Notes: generated by a model not told the origin, from the letters alone. DNA of 64,000 bases from Deltaproteobacteria bacterium (GCA_019309545.1 JAFDGA010000012.1:62001-126000); one strand, 5' to 3'; positions 45,326 through 54,466 are shown, numbered from the stretch's first letter. Program-made: numbers and translations.

Positions 45326-46720
45326 TTAATTATGCCAACTCAGCTTCCAGGGCAGGTAGAAGAAGCGCAGTCGACAAAGGTCGCCGTGGCGCTCCAGGGT
45401 GAACAGGCCCGACAGCAAGCGAAAAGTGCTGCCAGCGGGGGTCACCTGACGGGAGGCCAGAAAACTCAATTCCCAGAGACGATAGCTGGGAGTCTGTTCC
45501 CAGCGGTACAGGCCCCACAGGGCTCGCCCTTGCCGGTGTTCCCCCTGCCGCTGTTGGGACCAGAGATAGAGCCAGGGACCATAAATTCGGGACCAGCCCC
45601 CGGTCTGGAGAGGCAACAGCTCAGGAACATGCGCCCGGGACCGGTCGGAGTTACCTTCAAAATAGACCAATGGCCAGATACGGACCTTCTCTTGCCAATC
45701 CCCGGATGGGTCGATGCGACTGCGATAGCTACTGAATAACAGCCACCGATGCTGCACATCCAGACGCTCGGCCGTTTCTTCCCGCTCGCCGATGTAAAGG
45801 GGCCAGAACAGTTGCGTTCGGTCCCGGTCCCGATCTTTACAGCGGTAATAAAGGGGCCAGCAGGAGCGTAGATAAAATCGCTCTCCCTCCCCCCAGATGA
45901 GCACCGGCCAGGGGAAGTCCCATTGGGTGTAATTTCCCTCATCCTGGCGATAGTAGCTGAAAAGAGGGTACATAATGCCCTGTCTAAAACTGACCGGAGT
46001 AGTGTCTTCCAGATAAAACGGCAGCGCCGCCTTGAGGGTGCGGGGCCGCTCGGTGTCCAGATTCAGGCGCTGATAATGCAGGAGGGGCCATAGGGCATAG
46101 TATTTGTCATAGACTCCGGACTTGGTGATGCGGCCCATCAACGGCCAGAAGGTGAAAGCTGATTCCCGGCCGGTGGAATAAGAAAAAAGGGGCCATAAGA
46201 AATGATAATGACGGCTGCCCTCCCCGGAAGAGGTGGAAAACAAAGGCCAGAGTACAAAGGTGAGGGATTCCCGGCCGAAACGCTCCTTGAGGATGCCGCC
46301 CAAAGGAAAGATACCCCCGTAGGGGACGCCGGCCGCGGTGCGACCCCCAAAAAAGGGAAAAAACTGGAACTCGTTGGCCTCGCCCATATCCCGGTAACGG
46401 CTCAGGGGCAGAAAATTAAAACGGGTCCCGGAAGGATCGCGGCGGTAGCGTCCCAGGGGATAGAGGAATTCCACTTCTTGAATTTCCCCCCAACTCTGCC
46501 AGCAAAACAAGGGCGTTACGGTGGTGGTCACGGCGGCGGTCTGTTCCCGGGAAAACAACGGCCCTAGCAATTCCAGCCGGGTAACTTCATCCTGAGGATC
46601 ATGACTGTAAAAGACCAGGGGAGCTAGATTAAGCCGCTGTCCGCCCTGCGGCCCTGGAACGCAAGCCCCAAGGGAAAGCAAAGTTAGTAAGGTGGGGATG
46701 ATCTTAGCCCGGTAAAACAT
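45326..46720 (-). CDS. Lipoprotein with many aromatic-Pro-Leu repeats
   Basis: 464 residues starting MFYRAKIIPTLLTLLSLGAC, a lipoprotein signal with Cys20. The mature part repeats a short unit about every 16-20 residues: YPLG, LPLS, FPFF, FPLG, WPLF (twice), WPLM, WPLL, YPLF, WPVL, WPLY (twice), WPLV and others, at least 15 in all. Each is preceded by alternating hydrophobic/polar residues, so a large beta-sheet, propeller or solenoid is likely. A TTG nine codons earlier is an alternative start. I do not recognise a family with known function. It lies downstream of a phosphatase gene; envelope location inferred. Confidence 0.75.
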   Translation of the reverse strand: MFYRAKIIPTLLTLLSLGACVPGPQGGQRLNLAPLVFYSHDPQDEVTRLELLGPLFSREQTAAVTTTVTPLFCWQSWGEIQEVEFLYPLGRYRRDPSGTRFNFLPLSRYRDMGEANEFQFFPFFGGRTAAGVPYGGIFPLGGILKERFGRESLTFVLWPLFSTSSGEGSRHYHFLWPLFSYSTGRESAFTFWPLMGRITKSGVYDKYYALWPLLHYQRLNLDTERPRTLKAALPFYLEDTTPVSFRQGIMYPLFSYYRQDEGNYTQWDFPWPVLIWGEGERFYLRSCWPLYYRCKDRDRDRTQLFWPLYIGEREETAERLDVQHRWLLFSSYRSRIDPSGDWQEKVRIWPLVYFEGNSDRSRAHVPELLPLQTGGWSRIYGPWLYLWSQQRQGEHRQGRALWGLYRWEQTPSYRLWELSFLASRQVTPAGSTFRLLSGLFTLERHGDLCRLRFFYLPWKLSWHN

Positions 46721-46853
46721 AATTTTAAATTTTTTAATTAAGCTCAACTCCCCTAAACCAAAATATTTAGGGAGGGGTCAGGGTCTCTTAGCCCTGCCGC
46801 CTCCCTCCACATATGCCTCAACAACGTAACACCCAACCTTGATTGTCTCAGGT

Positions 46854-47306
46854 TCAATGCCTGGTTTGTTTAGCTATCTGACTGCGTAAATTTTGCAAAT
46901 TGAGCTTGATCTCTCTGAAGCACTTACGATAAGTGGCGATCCCACCGAAATAGGGATCAGCGATATTCCAGCTGATCAATCGATGGTCCGCCTGGGGATA
47001 AATCCGCTTCAGATAGGCATAGATTACTGCGTCAAGGGCAATGATATAATCAAACTCCTCCAGATTGACCGCGGCCACCGGTTTAGGGTAATGACCTGAG
47101 ATATCAATTCCGGCCTCGGTTTCCATGACCTGGATGGCCTCTGGAGTGGGGTGAGCGTAAACCGGGTTGAGGCCGGCGCTGTCAATATAGACGCCATCCG
47201 AAAAGAGCCGGCAGGCCAGCCCAGCCGCCATGGGACTGCGACAGATATTGCCCTGGCACACAAACAAAATCTTTAAACCCTGTAGGGAATTGGAGCTGAT
47301 CATCAT
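46854..47306 (-). CDS. Low-molecular-weight protein-tyrosine phosphatase-like protein
   Basis: 150 residues. The active-site loop is FVCQGNICRSPMAAGL (CX5R) and the catalytic Asp is in NIADPYFGG. This is the LMW-PTP/arsenate-reductase fold; the DPY context favours a phosphatase. It begins 9 bases after mlaD, so it is probably part of the mla transcription unit. Bacterial members often control exopolysaccharide kinases, but none is near. Confidence 0.85.
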   Translation of the reverse strand: MMISSNSLQGLKILFVCQGNICRSPMAAGLACRLFSDGVYIDSAGLNPVYAHPTPEAIQVMETEAGIDISGHYPKPVAAVNLEEFDYIIALDAVIYAYLKRIYPQADHRLISWNIADPYFGGIATYRKCFREIKLNLQNLRSQIAKQTRH

Positions 47307-47315
47307 ATTTTATCT

Positions 47316-48299
47316 TCAGCGCAGGACCGTTGAACCAATGGTACCCAAAACAGTAATGGGTGTCTGTTCCTTGATACCTTCCATGGCCTGATTGACATTT
47401 TTTACCGCCTTCTGGGTTTCGTCGTAGAGAGATTCGTCGTTCACCAGTTTCCCTAAGGTGCCCTGGCCCTGATCGATCTTCTGGGCTAGCTGGTTGAGGC
47501 GGTTAATCGCCTGCTGGGCCTGGTCATACAGTCTATTATCGTTGGCCAGTTTCCCCAAAGTACCTTCGCCCTTGGCCAGTTTGGTAGAAAAGCGGTTAAG
47601 GTTATTGATGGCAGTTTCTAGTTCCGCCATGGTCCCCTGCACCTGGCGATAGAGCTGATCATCCTTGAGGAGTTTGCCCAGGGTACCTTGGCCCTGTTCC
47701 AGCCCTTGAGCCAACTGGCTTAATGATTTACTGGCACTTTGGAAATTGGTCAACATTTGTTTCAGCGAAGATTCCCCTTCAGGGGTGCCGATCACCCGTT
47801 GCAAGCTATTACTGATGGCCCGGACATCGGTGAGGATGGGGTGGAGTTCCTCCATTAACTCCGGAATCCGACGTAAGACCTTATCAAATTCCACCGCCGA
47901 CTGGGTATTGGTGATAGTGCCTCCGGGAGCCAAGGGGGGAGATGTAGTAGTGCCAGGTTGAAGTTCGATATATTTTTCCCCCAACATACCTTTGGTGAGC
48001 ACCGCGGCCTGGGCATCCTGCCGCAGGTCCAGTCCGGACCGGAGCAACACCTCCACCCGGGCCTTGTGGTCTTCAAGGCTAATATTTTTTATGCGTCCTA
48101 CTTCCACCCCCGCTATCTCTACCCGGCCATTAGGGGCCAGCCCAGATACCGAGTCAAAGCGGGCATAGTAGGTTTCGCCTCGCAGCCAGCCAATGGTGGC
48201 AAACCCTACTTTCAGGCTCATGTAGGCCAGCAGCACCAAAGCCAGCAGCACAAAGATGCCTACCTTAATTTCCGGGCTCCAGCCTGATTTTGTTTCCAT
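47316..48299 (-). CDS. mlaD: MlaD-family (MCE domain) lipid-transport protein
   Basis: Periplasmic substrate-binding subunit of an Mla-type lipid transporter. A single N-terminal membrane helix (about 10-30) leads into the MCE domain (ETYYARFDSVSGLAPNGRVEIAG, then GMLGEKYIELQPG). Residues about 205-310 form a coiled coil with three repeats of roughly 37 residues, each with G(Q/E)GTLGKL(L/A/V)xDxxLY. 327 residues. The 170-base gap to mlaF contains a GC-rich hairpin. No mlaC or mlaA is seen. Confidence 0.9.
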   Translation of the reverse strand: METKSGWSPEIKVGIFVLLALVLLAYMSLKVGFATIGWLRGETYYARFDSVSGLAPNGRVEIAGVEVGRIKNISLEDHKARVEVLLRSGLDLRQDAQAAVLTKGMLGEKYIELQPGTTTSPPLAPGGTITNTQSAVEFDKVLRRIPELMEELHPILTDVRAISNSLQRVIGTPEGESSLKQMLTNFQSASKSLSQLAQGLEQGQGTLGKLLKDDQLYRQVQGTMAELETAINNLNRFSTKLAKGEGTLGKLANDNRLYDQAQQAINRLNQLAQKIDQGQGTLGKLVNDESLYDETQKAVKNVNQAMEGIKEQTPITVLGTIGSTVLR

Positions 48300-48397
48300 A
48301 AACCCTCCGCGCAGACGTCTCTTCGAATTAACCTTTTAAATGCTCCGAGTGATATAACTTGATCTAGAAAATTGAATATTTTTGATCTGCTCAGGTA

Positions 48398-48420
48398 GGG
48401 GCGACCCGGCGGATCGCCCC
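48398..48420. repeat. GC-rich hairpin resembling widespread REP-like units
   Basis: GGGGCGA-CCCGGCGGA-TCGCCCC has a perfect 7-bp stem inside GTAGGGGCGACCC. Similar GTAGGGGCGACC palindromes are common intergenic repeats in several phyla. It lies in the mlaF-mlaD gap and has no T-run. Confidence 0.45.
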
Positions 48421-48470
48421 GACGCAGAGTTAATTTATTAATTACTTCTGGAAATAAGTACTTAGCCGGG

Positions 48471-49205
48471 TTAATCCGGCTCCCCTCGTAAAAACTGCTG
48501 CACTTCGGGCAAAGCCGATGACTTAAAGCTGGCCGGGGGGTCCTGAGTTAAAATTTTCCCCTGGTGCAAAAAGGCAATGGAATCAGCCAATGACAGGGCC
48601 AATTCTAAATCATGGCTGATGATCACTGCGGTTAGCTTTAATTTACGGACGGTATCGGCAATCAAATTTCTGATGGTGGTAGTGGTGATGGGATCCAGAC
48701 CGGTAGTCGGCTCATCAAACAACATAATTTCCGGATCCAAAGCCAGGGCCCGGGCCAGTGCGGCCCGTTTGCGCATGCCGCCGGAAAGTTCCGCCGGCAT
48801 TTTGGCCTCCACCCCCGCCAGACCGACCTGGGTCAGTTTAGCCGCAACAATTTCCTCAATCTGAGTCTGGGTCAAAGAAGTATGTTCCTGCAAAGGAAAG
48901 GCGATGTTTTCTCCAATGTTCAAAGAATCTAACAAGGCCCCATGTTGAAACAGATACCCGAACCGTTTGCGGAGGGCAAACAATTCTTTTTCCGGCAACC
49001 GGACCAGGTCTACCCCTTCCAACAGTACCTGGCCCCGATCCGGCCGGATCAGACCGATCACGTGTTTGAGCAGGACGCTTTTTCCAGTGCCGCTGCGTCC
49101 TAGAATAACGGAAATTTCGCCCCGCTTGACGGTCAGATGGACGCCCCGCAGAACCGACAGGCCATTAAAGGACTTATACAAATCTACCAGACGGATTATG
49201 TCCAT
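48471..49205 (-). CDS. mlaF: Mla-type ABC transporter ATPase
   Basis: ATPase of the phospholipid transporter. Walker A is ILGRSGTGKSVLLKH, the signature ELSGGMRKRAALARAL, Walker B IMLFDEPTTGLDP, and the switch His is in VIISHDLELAL. KRFGYLFQHGALLDSLN is typical of the MlaF/Ttg2A group. 244 residues. It lies 21 bases after mlaE. Confidence 0.93.
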   Translation of the reverse strand: MDIIRLVDLYKSFNGLSVLRGVHLTVKRGEISVILGRSGTGKSVLLKHVIGLIRPDRGQVLLEGVDLVRLPEKELFALRKRFGYLFQHGALLDSLNIGENIAFPLQEHTSLTQTQIEEIVAAKLTQVGLAGVEAKMPAELSGGMRKRAALARALALDPEIMLFDEPTTGLDPITTTTIRNLIADTVRKLKLTAVIISHDLELALSLADSIAFLHQGKILTQDPPASFKSSALPEVQQFLRGEPD

Positions 49206-49226
49206 TAGCTTAAATTAAATGGCTGG

Positions 49227-50000
49227 TTAAAACAACAGGGCCGTCAGCATGTAGTCCCCGATCAGGATGGCTATGGCGGAATAGACCACGGCCCGGGTGG
49301 TAACCAACCCTACGCCCTCAGCGCCGCCGTGGGCTTTTAGTCCCTGATGGCAGCTGATCAGCGCCAGCAGCAAACCAAAAACCATAGACTTAAACAGGCC
49401 GTTAAACAGGTCGGAGGCCGCTACCATTTCCATCATGTTTTGCATAAAGGTACCGGGATTGATGCCGATCAGCATCACCCCGACGAAATAACCCCCCAGG
49501 ATGCCGATGAATACATCCACCACAGTCAGCAACGGCACCATGATCAGGCCGGATAAGAGGCGCGGCAAGGCCAGATAATGCACCGGATTCACCGCCATGG
49601 CCAGCAGGGCGTCTACCTGCTCAGTTACTGCCATAGTGCCTAATTCCGCGGCCATGGCCGAACCGGCTCGGGCCGCGACCATCAGTGAGGTCAGCACCGG
49701 TCCGATTTCCCGGGTCATGGACAGGGCCACTGCCCCTCCCAAAAGGGTCTCGCCGCCAAACTTGCGGAATCCATAGTAGGCCTGCAGGGCTAGAACCATG
49801 CCGGTAAACAGTCCGGTGAGAGTGACGATAAATAAAGACCGGACTCCGATAAAGTCTAACTGTTTGAAAAAATTACGTATTCGGTAAGGTGGGCGAGGTA
49901 ACCAGCAAAGGCAATCAACCAGAAGTAAAGCCAATTCTCCCAATTCCCGCAACAAGCTTAAGAATACTCGACCCAGATAAGCCAACATCTTGGAAAACAT
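49227..50000 (-). CDS. mlaE: Mla-type ABC transporter permease
   Basis: Inner-membrane permease with five to six helices. LTGLFTGMVLALQAYYGFRKFG, REIGPVLTSLMVAARAGSAM, AAELGTMAVTEQVDAL and VNPVHYLALPRL are the family signatures. 257 residues. First gene of the mlaE-mlaF-mlaD-phosphatase unit. A reversed AGGAGG lies upstream; AAGG precedes the ATG. Confidence 0.93.
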   Translation of the reverse strand: MFSKMLAYLGRVFLSLLRELGELALLLVDCLCWLPRPPYRIRNFFKQLDFIGVRSLFIVTLTGLFTGMVLALQAYYGFRKFGGETLLGGAVALSMTREIGPVLTSLMVAARAGSAMAAELGTMAVTEQVDALLAMAVNPVHYLALPRLLSGLIMVPLLTVVDVFIGILGGYFVGVMLIGINPGTFMQNMMEMVAASDLFNGLFKSMVFGLLLALISCHQGLKAHGGAEGVGLVTTRAVVYSAIAILIGDYMLTALLF

Positions 50001-50157
50001 TTCCCAACCTTAAAGGAGGTTTAATAATAGTATTTATCCTATGAGAGACGGGGGGAGAAGTCAAGGCGGGAAGCCCTTGACAGGCCAAAAGACTCAGAGG
50101 CGACCGACCATCAAACTAAGCTTGACAATGACGCAGCAAACTAGGTAACTTGGCATT

Positions 50158-50934
50158 ATGTGGGCGCTGAAAAAAATCATCGACATCCTTCTGAACCCGG
50201 GAGTTTTAGTCTTATTTGTACTCGGCTATGGGCTGCTCAAATTGAGTCTGGCGCGGGAGGGACGAAAACGCGGCTGGGGCTACCTGGCGCTGGGAATAGT
50301 TTGTTTCTATCTTTTTACCACCAAGCCTTTTCCCAATTATTTGATTCGGCCGTTGGAGAACGAGTATCAGCCCATTGCCGGACCCCAGGAGCTAACCGAG
50401 GTTCAATATATTGTAATACTTAGCGGCGGGGCCCGGTTTAATTCGGAGGTCCCTGCTACCAGTCAGCTTGATGAAAGTAGCGCCCTGCGGGTTGCGGAAG
50501 GCATCCGTCTGTTCCACCTGCTCTCCGGGCAGCCCACCCTGATCATGAGTGGGGGGAAACTTGCGTCTATGAAGGTTAGTAACGGAGAAAAGATGGTGGC
50601 CTTTGCCCAGAGTCAAGGGGTGCCAGCGGAGAAACTGGTGGCGGAGACGGACTCTATCGATACCTATTCCAATGCTGCAGGGGTTAAGCCATTGGTTAAA
50701 GATGCTCCATTTCTGTTGGTCACTTCGGCGTACCATCTGCCCCGCGCCCTGCGGATTTTCCAGCTTTTAGAGATGCGGCCCATTCCTGCGCCGGCTGATT
50801 TTCGCAATGTTACAGATTTTTTCTATCATGATTATATTCCTTCCGGTTCTGCCTTAACCATCACACAAGCCGCCATCCATGAATACCTGGGTCTGGCCTA
50901 TCTGACCATTTGGCCTAGTCGGGCCGGGCAATAG
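50158..50934 (+). CDS. YdcF/ElyC-family DUF218 protein
   Basis: 258 residues with two N-terminal membrane helices (about 12-30 and 38-55) and a periplasmic DUF218 domain: YIVILSGGAR, LRVAEGIRLFHLL, LIMSGGKLAS, ETDSIDTYSNA, LLVTSAYHLPRALRIF. The helices make it ElyC/YcbC-like, a group tied to peptidoglycan or lipid-carrier metabolism in E. coli. Transcribed divergently from the mla operon. Confidence 0.85.
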   Translation: MWALKKIIDILLNPGVLVLFVLGYGLLKLSLAREGRKRGWGYLALGIVCFYLFTTKPFPNYLIRPLENEYQPIAGPQELTEVQYIVILSGGARFNSEVPATSQLDESSALRVAEGIRLFHLLSGQPTLIMSGGKLASMKVSNGEKMVAFAQSQGVPAEKLVAETDSIDTYSNAAGVKPLVKDAPFLLVTSAYHLPRALRIFQLLEMRPIPAPADFRNVTDFFYHDYIPSGSALTITQAAIHEYLGLAYLTIWPSRAGQ

Positions 50935-51043
50935 AGCCTGGTATCTTTCACCGCCCTCGCCTTAAACCGTTTCTTTTTAAAGGGCCTCTGCCAAGATCAT
51001 CTTCCCGGAGATCAAGCTGGCTCCAGCAGCCCTCGGAAACTCC

Positions 51044-51072
51044 TTGCATTGCCTCCATAACCTTGATAAATT
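51044..51072 (+). promoter_or_regulatory. Possible promoter of the sirC-ccsA-hemA operon
   Basis: TTGCAT, 17 bases, TAAATT; 30 bases before the GTG start of sirC. Moderate match only. Confidence 0.35.
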
Positions 51073-51101
51073 GGTAATAATATCCTTAGACTGGAAATAA
51101 G

Positions 51102-51785
51102 GTGAAAGTTTACCCAGTTTTTTTAAATATTGTCGATAAGCCCTGTCTGGTCGTCGGAGGCGGAGCAGTGGGGGAACGCAAGGTAGAGGATTTGCTGGCG
51201 GCTGGTGCTCAAGTCACGGTGGTCAGTCGCGAGATTACCCCAAACTTACAAGGTCTGTGGCAGCAGGGGGCCATTCGCTACCTTAAAGATGAATTTTCCC
51301 CGGCTCAACTAGAGGGTATGGTGTTGGTAATCGGGGCGACTGACGACCCTGAACTCAACCAGCAGATCAGCATGGCGGCCCAGGAACGGGGCCTGCCGGT
51401 GAATATCGTCGACACCCCGGCCTTATGTTCTTTTGTGGTGCCTGCGACCCTACGTCGGGGGGAGCTGACCATTGCTATCGGCACCGGCGGTCTGAGCCCG
51501 GCCCTGGCCAAAAAGTTGCGCCAGGAGCTAGAGCAATATTTGGGGCCGGAGTATGGACCTTACTTGAGACTATTGGGTGCCATTCGGGAAAAAGTCCTGG
51601 CCCGGCGGCGCGATCATCCCGACAATTTGGCCCTGTTCACCCGATTGGTAAACAGCCCGTTGCGGGAGACCCTGATGGCCAAGGATTATAAGCAGGCCCA
51701 ACAGATCATGCAGGAAATCCTGAGCCCGGTTTTGTCTTTAGAAGATTTGGCCAGTTTACCGACTGTGGCCCTAGCCCAGCCTTGA
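51102..51785 (+). CDS. Precorrin-2 dehydrogenase / sirohydrochlorin ferrochelatase-like
   Basis: 227 residues matching the N-terminal half of CysG (Met8/SirC type). FLNIVDKPCLVVGGGAVGERKV is the NAD-binding start, IGATDDPELNQQI and VNIVDTPALCSF, then FVVPATLRRGELTIAIGTGG are conserved. It oxidises precorrin-2 on the way to siroheme, needed for dissimilatory and assimilatory sulfite reductases. Start GTG at 51102 (ATAAG upstream). First gene of a siroheme/heme operon with ccsA and hemA. Confidence 0.9.
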   Translation: MKVYPVFLNIVDKPCLVVGGGAVGERKVEDLLAAGAQVTVVSREITPNLQGLWQQGAIRYLKDEFSPAQLEGMVLVIGATDDPELNQQISMAAQERGLPVNIVDTPALCSFVVPATLRRGELTIAIGTGGLSPALAKKLRQELEQYLGPEYGPYLRLLGAIREKVLARRRDHPDNLALFTRLVNSPLRETLMAKDYKQAQQIMQEILSPVLSLEDLASLPTVALAQP

Positions 51786-51846
51786 GTTATGGCCGCGCAT
51801 TCTTGATACGACTTGATAACCTGTTTCTTTCCGAAATGGAAGCTGG

Positions 51847-52677
51847 ATGGAAACCCTGATCCTTTCCCTGGCCCTTGTGGGTTATTTCGGCGCTACGGCC
51901 ATCTGGCTGGCATACTTGCTGATCCAGAAAGAGTCGCTGTATCGCTATGGGGTTTGGGTAATGAGCGCGGGTTTGGGTCTGCATACGTTGACTCTGATCC
52001 TGGCCATTGAGGAGCAGGGTTACTTTCCGGTCGCCAGCCTGGGGCAAACCCTGATGTTATTTAGCTGGACGCTGGTGGTTGCCTTTCTGTTTTTTACCTG
52101 GCGCCATCCTATCCGGGTGCTGGGGACCCTGGTTGCCCCATTTGCGGCCCTGACCCTTACCGGGGCTTTGATTTTACCCCAGCCCGGCCCCATATCACCG
52201 CTGTTACAAAGTTTCTGGCTGTCATTTCATATTGCTACCGCCCTATTGGGCAACGCCACCTTTACTCTGGCCTTTTTGGGCGGCATCCTTTATCTGGTGC
52301 AGGAACATCAACTCAAGAATAAAAAGTTCGGCTTTTTCTATCGCCGCCTGCCGTCTTTGGAAGCCCTGGACGCCTTAAATTATTATTGTCTTACCATCGG
52401 TTTTCCCTTGCTAACTGCGGGCATCATCACCGGCTCGATTTATGCCCAATATACTATGGGGAGCTTCTGGCGCTGGGATCCCAAGGAGACCCTGACGCTG
52501 ATCGCCTGGCTGTTGTACGCGGCTTTGCTGCATGAGCGGCTGGCCGTGGGTTGGCGGGGGCGACGGGCAGCGCTGATGGCCATTCTGGGCTTTATGGTCC
52601 TGATGGTAACTTTTGTAGGTGCTAACCTGTGGCTGCAAGGTTACCATAGTTTTGCGAGTTTTGTCCGCCAGCCATGA
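51847..52677 (+). CDS. Cytochrome c assembly protein, CcsA/HemX family
   Basis: 276 residues and eight membrane helices. The C-terminal core YTMGSFWRWDPKETLTLIAW is the haem-handling WWD-like motif, followed by helices ending GANLWLQGYHSF. Proteins of this type beside hemA are called HemX in Bacillus and influence GtrR level; others act in system II cytochrome c maturation. Four-base overlap with hemA supports a joint role. Confidence 0.85.
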   Translation: METLILSLALVGYFGATAIWLAYLLIQKESLYRYGVWVMSAGLGLHTLTLILAIEEQGYFPVASLGQTLMLFSWTLVVAFLFFTWRHPIRVLGTLVAPFAALTLTGALILPQPGPISPLLQSFWLSFHIATALLGNATFTLAFLGGILYLVQEHQLKNKKFGFFYRRLPSLEALDALNYYCLTIGFPLLTAGIITGSIYAQYTMGSFWRWDPKETLTLIAWLLYAALLHERLAVGWRGRRAALMAILGFMVLMVTFVGANLWLQGYHSFASFVRQP

Positions 52678-53945
52678 ATCTGATCCTGCTCGGTATCAAT
52701 CATCGCACCGCGCCCCTGGAGTTGCGTGAGAAACTGGCCGGTGGTCTGCAAGATGCAGCTGCCGGATATCAGCGCATAAAGAGTGTCTCCGGCCTCCAGG
52801 AAGTGTTGCTCTATTCTACCTGTAATCGGATCGAAGTGCTGTTTACAACCCCTGATCCTCCGGCGACCCTGCCCCAGGTACAAACTTTTCTATTAAATCT
52901 TGCCGAGGTCTCATCCGCAGACCTGGAAAAGGGTCTGTATATCTATCAGGAAGGCGAGGCTGTGCAGCATCTGTTTCGGGTGGCCAGCGGCCTGGACTCG
53001 ATGGTAGTCGGAGAGCCACAGATTTTAGGGCAGGTAAAAGAAGCCTATCGGCAGGCCACTCAACAACATGCCACTGGCGCTATCCTTAACCGGTTGTTGC
53101 ATAAAACTTTTTCAGTAGCCAAACGCATCCGAAGCGAAACCGGCATCGGCTGCCAGGCGGTGAGCGTCAGTTATGCCGCAGTAGAGCTGGCCCGCAAAAT
53201 TTTCGGCTCCCTGACTGATAAAACCGCGCTCTTGGTCGGGGCCGGGGAGATGGCTGAGTTGGCGGTCGAGCATCTGAAACGCTACGGTGTCTCCCAGATA
53301 GTGGTCGCCAACCGCACCTTAGAGCGCGCCTTGAAATTAGCCCAGCGCTTCGGGGGCGAAGCGATCAGCCTGGCCGAGTTGGAACACCAGTTATTAAAAA
53401 TCGATATTCTGATCAGTTCCACGGGGGCAACCGAACAGATTCTGACCCGGGAGCAGGTCAAGCGGGTCATGCGCTTGCGCAAGCAACAGCCCCTGTTTTT
53501 GATTGACATCGCCGTCCCCCGTGATTTAGACCCTGCAATCAATACCCTGGACAACGTCTATCTTTATAATATCGATGACTTACAGGGCATTATTGCAGTC
53601 AATATCCGCTATCGCCAGCAAGAGGCAGTAAAAGCAGAGCGCATCATCGCCAGCGAGGTCCTGAAATTCTTGCAATGGCGGGAGTCCCTGGCGGTTTATC
53701 CCACCATCATTGCCTTGCAGGAAAAGGCCGACCACATCTGCCGTAACGAGTTGAAAAAGACCCTAAATCAACTGGGTCCGCTCACCCCGGAGCAGATCAA
53801 ATCCCTGGAGGTGTTGACCCAATCCATTACTCATAAATTGCTGCATGACCCCATCCTCTACATGAAGAGGAACCACCACCCCAAAGACCCATCTCGGGAA
53901 ATCGACTATATCCGCCGGCTGTTTAACTTGGACCGGGAACGCTAG
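52674..53945 (+). CDS. hemA: Glutamyl-tRNA reductase
   Basis: First step of C5 tetrapyrrole synthesis. LLGINHRTAPLELREKL and LYSTCNRIEVL contain the catalytic Cys; GLDSMVVGEPQILGQVKEAY and LVGAGEMAELAVEHL are the tRNA and NADPH parts; a C-terminal dimerisation helix ends at residue 423. Normal length. Overlaps ccsA by ATGA. Confidence 0.95.
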   Translation: MNLILLGINHRTAPLELREKLAGGLQDAAAGYQRIKSVSGLQEVLLYSTCNRIEVLFTTPDPPATLPQVQTFLLNLAEVSSADLEKGLYIYQEGEAVQHLFRVASGLDSMVVGEPQILGQVKEAYRQATQQHATGAILNRLLHKTFSVAKRIRSETGIGCQAVSVSYAAVELARKIFGSLTDKTALLVGAGEMAELAVEHLKRYGVSQIVVANRTLERALKLAQRFGGEAISLAELEHQLLKIDILISSTGATEQILTREQVKRVMRLRKQQPLFLIDIAVPRDLDPAINTLDNVYLYNIDDLQGIIAVNIRYRQQEAVKAERIIASEVLKFLQWRESLAVYPTIIALQEKADHICRNELKKTLNQLGPLTPEQIKSLEVLTQSITHKLLHDPILYMKRNHHPKDPSREIDYIRRLFNLDRER

Positions 53946-54076
53946 CCCATTTAAATAATTCTAAAAAATATTACTGGGATTCCCCCGGGCTGTAAGTGAC
54001 CGACAATCCTCTATTGACGGTTCCCGTCTTGATTGTTATGTATATAGGTAACTAGCAAAAGAATAGGAATCATCCC

Positions 54077-54466
54077 ATGAGCAAGGTTATTGATATAGAA
54101 GATCGGCTCCAGATCGAAAAAAAGAAGAAGGCCGGCATAGAGAAGGCCAAAAAACTGGAGGAAGTGCGACGAGTAATGCAGTGTAGCCGGTGTCTGGCAC
54201 GGTGCTCCAAATGTGGCATCCAGTTCGATACCCAGGATATTTATAAACGCCATAAAGGACCATACCGCTTCTGCCCGGCCTGTGAGGAGGAATATCAGGA
54301 ATTTCTGCGTCTTAAGGAGAGCGGCGAATCAAGTCCCTACTACTGGCATAATCAACAGTGGCTGGATCTCTGGGAGGCCTGGATAAATTTTCAGCAGGCC
54401 CTGAAGAATTACACCGAATCGCCGGAATTTGTCGAATTGCTCCGGGAGGTTGACTGGCATCGCTGA
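54077..54466 (+). CDS. Hypothetical zinc-binding protein, 129 aa
   Basis: The N-terminal 30 residues are a charged helix (DRLQIEKKKKAGIEKAKK); then come CSRCLARCSKCG and FCPACEEEYQEFL, six Cys likely to bind one or two zinc ions; the C-terminal 50 residues form a Trp-rich helical segment (YYWHNQQWLDLWEAWINF). AGGAA precedes the ATG. A weak promoter (TTGACG, 17 bases, TATGTA at 54014-54042) lies upstream. I do not recognise the family. Confidence 0.7.
   Translation: MSKVIDIEDRLQIEKKKKAGIEKAKKLEEVRRVMQCSRCLARCSKCGIQFDTQDIYKRHKGPYRFCPACEEEYQEFLRLKESGESSPYYWHNQQWLDLWEAWINFQQALKNYTESPEFVELLREVDWHR

Noticed and set aside
54014-54042. Strong promoter for the zinc-binding gene at 54077
   Set aside because: TTGACG is fair but TATGTA is a weak -10; mentioned only as a possibility in the gene entry.
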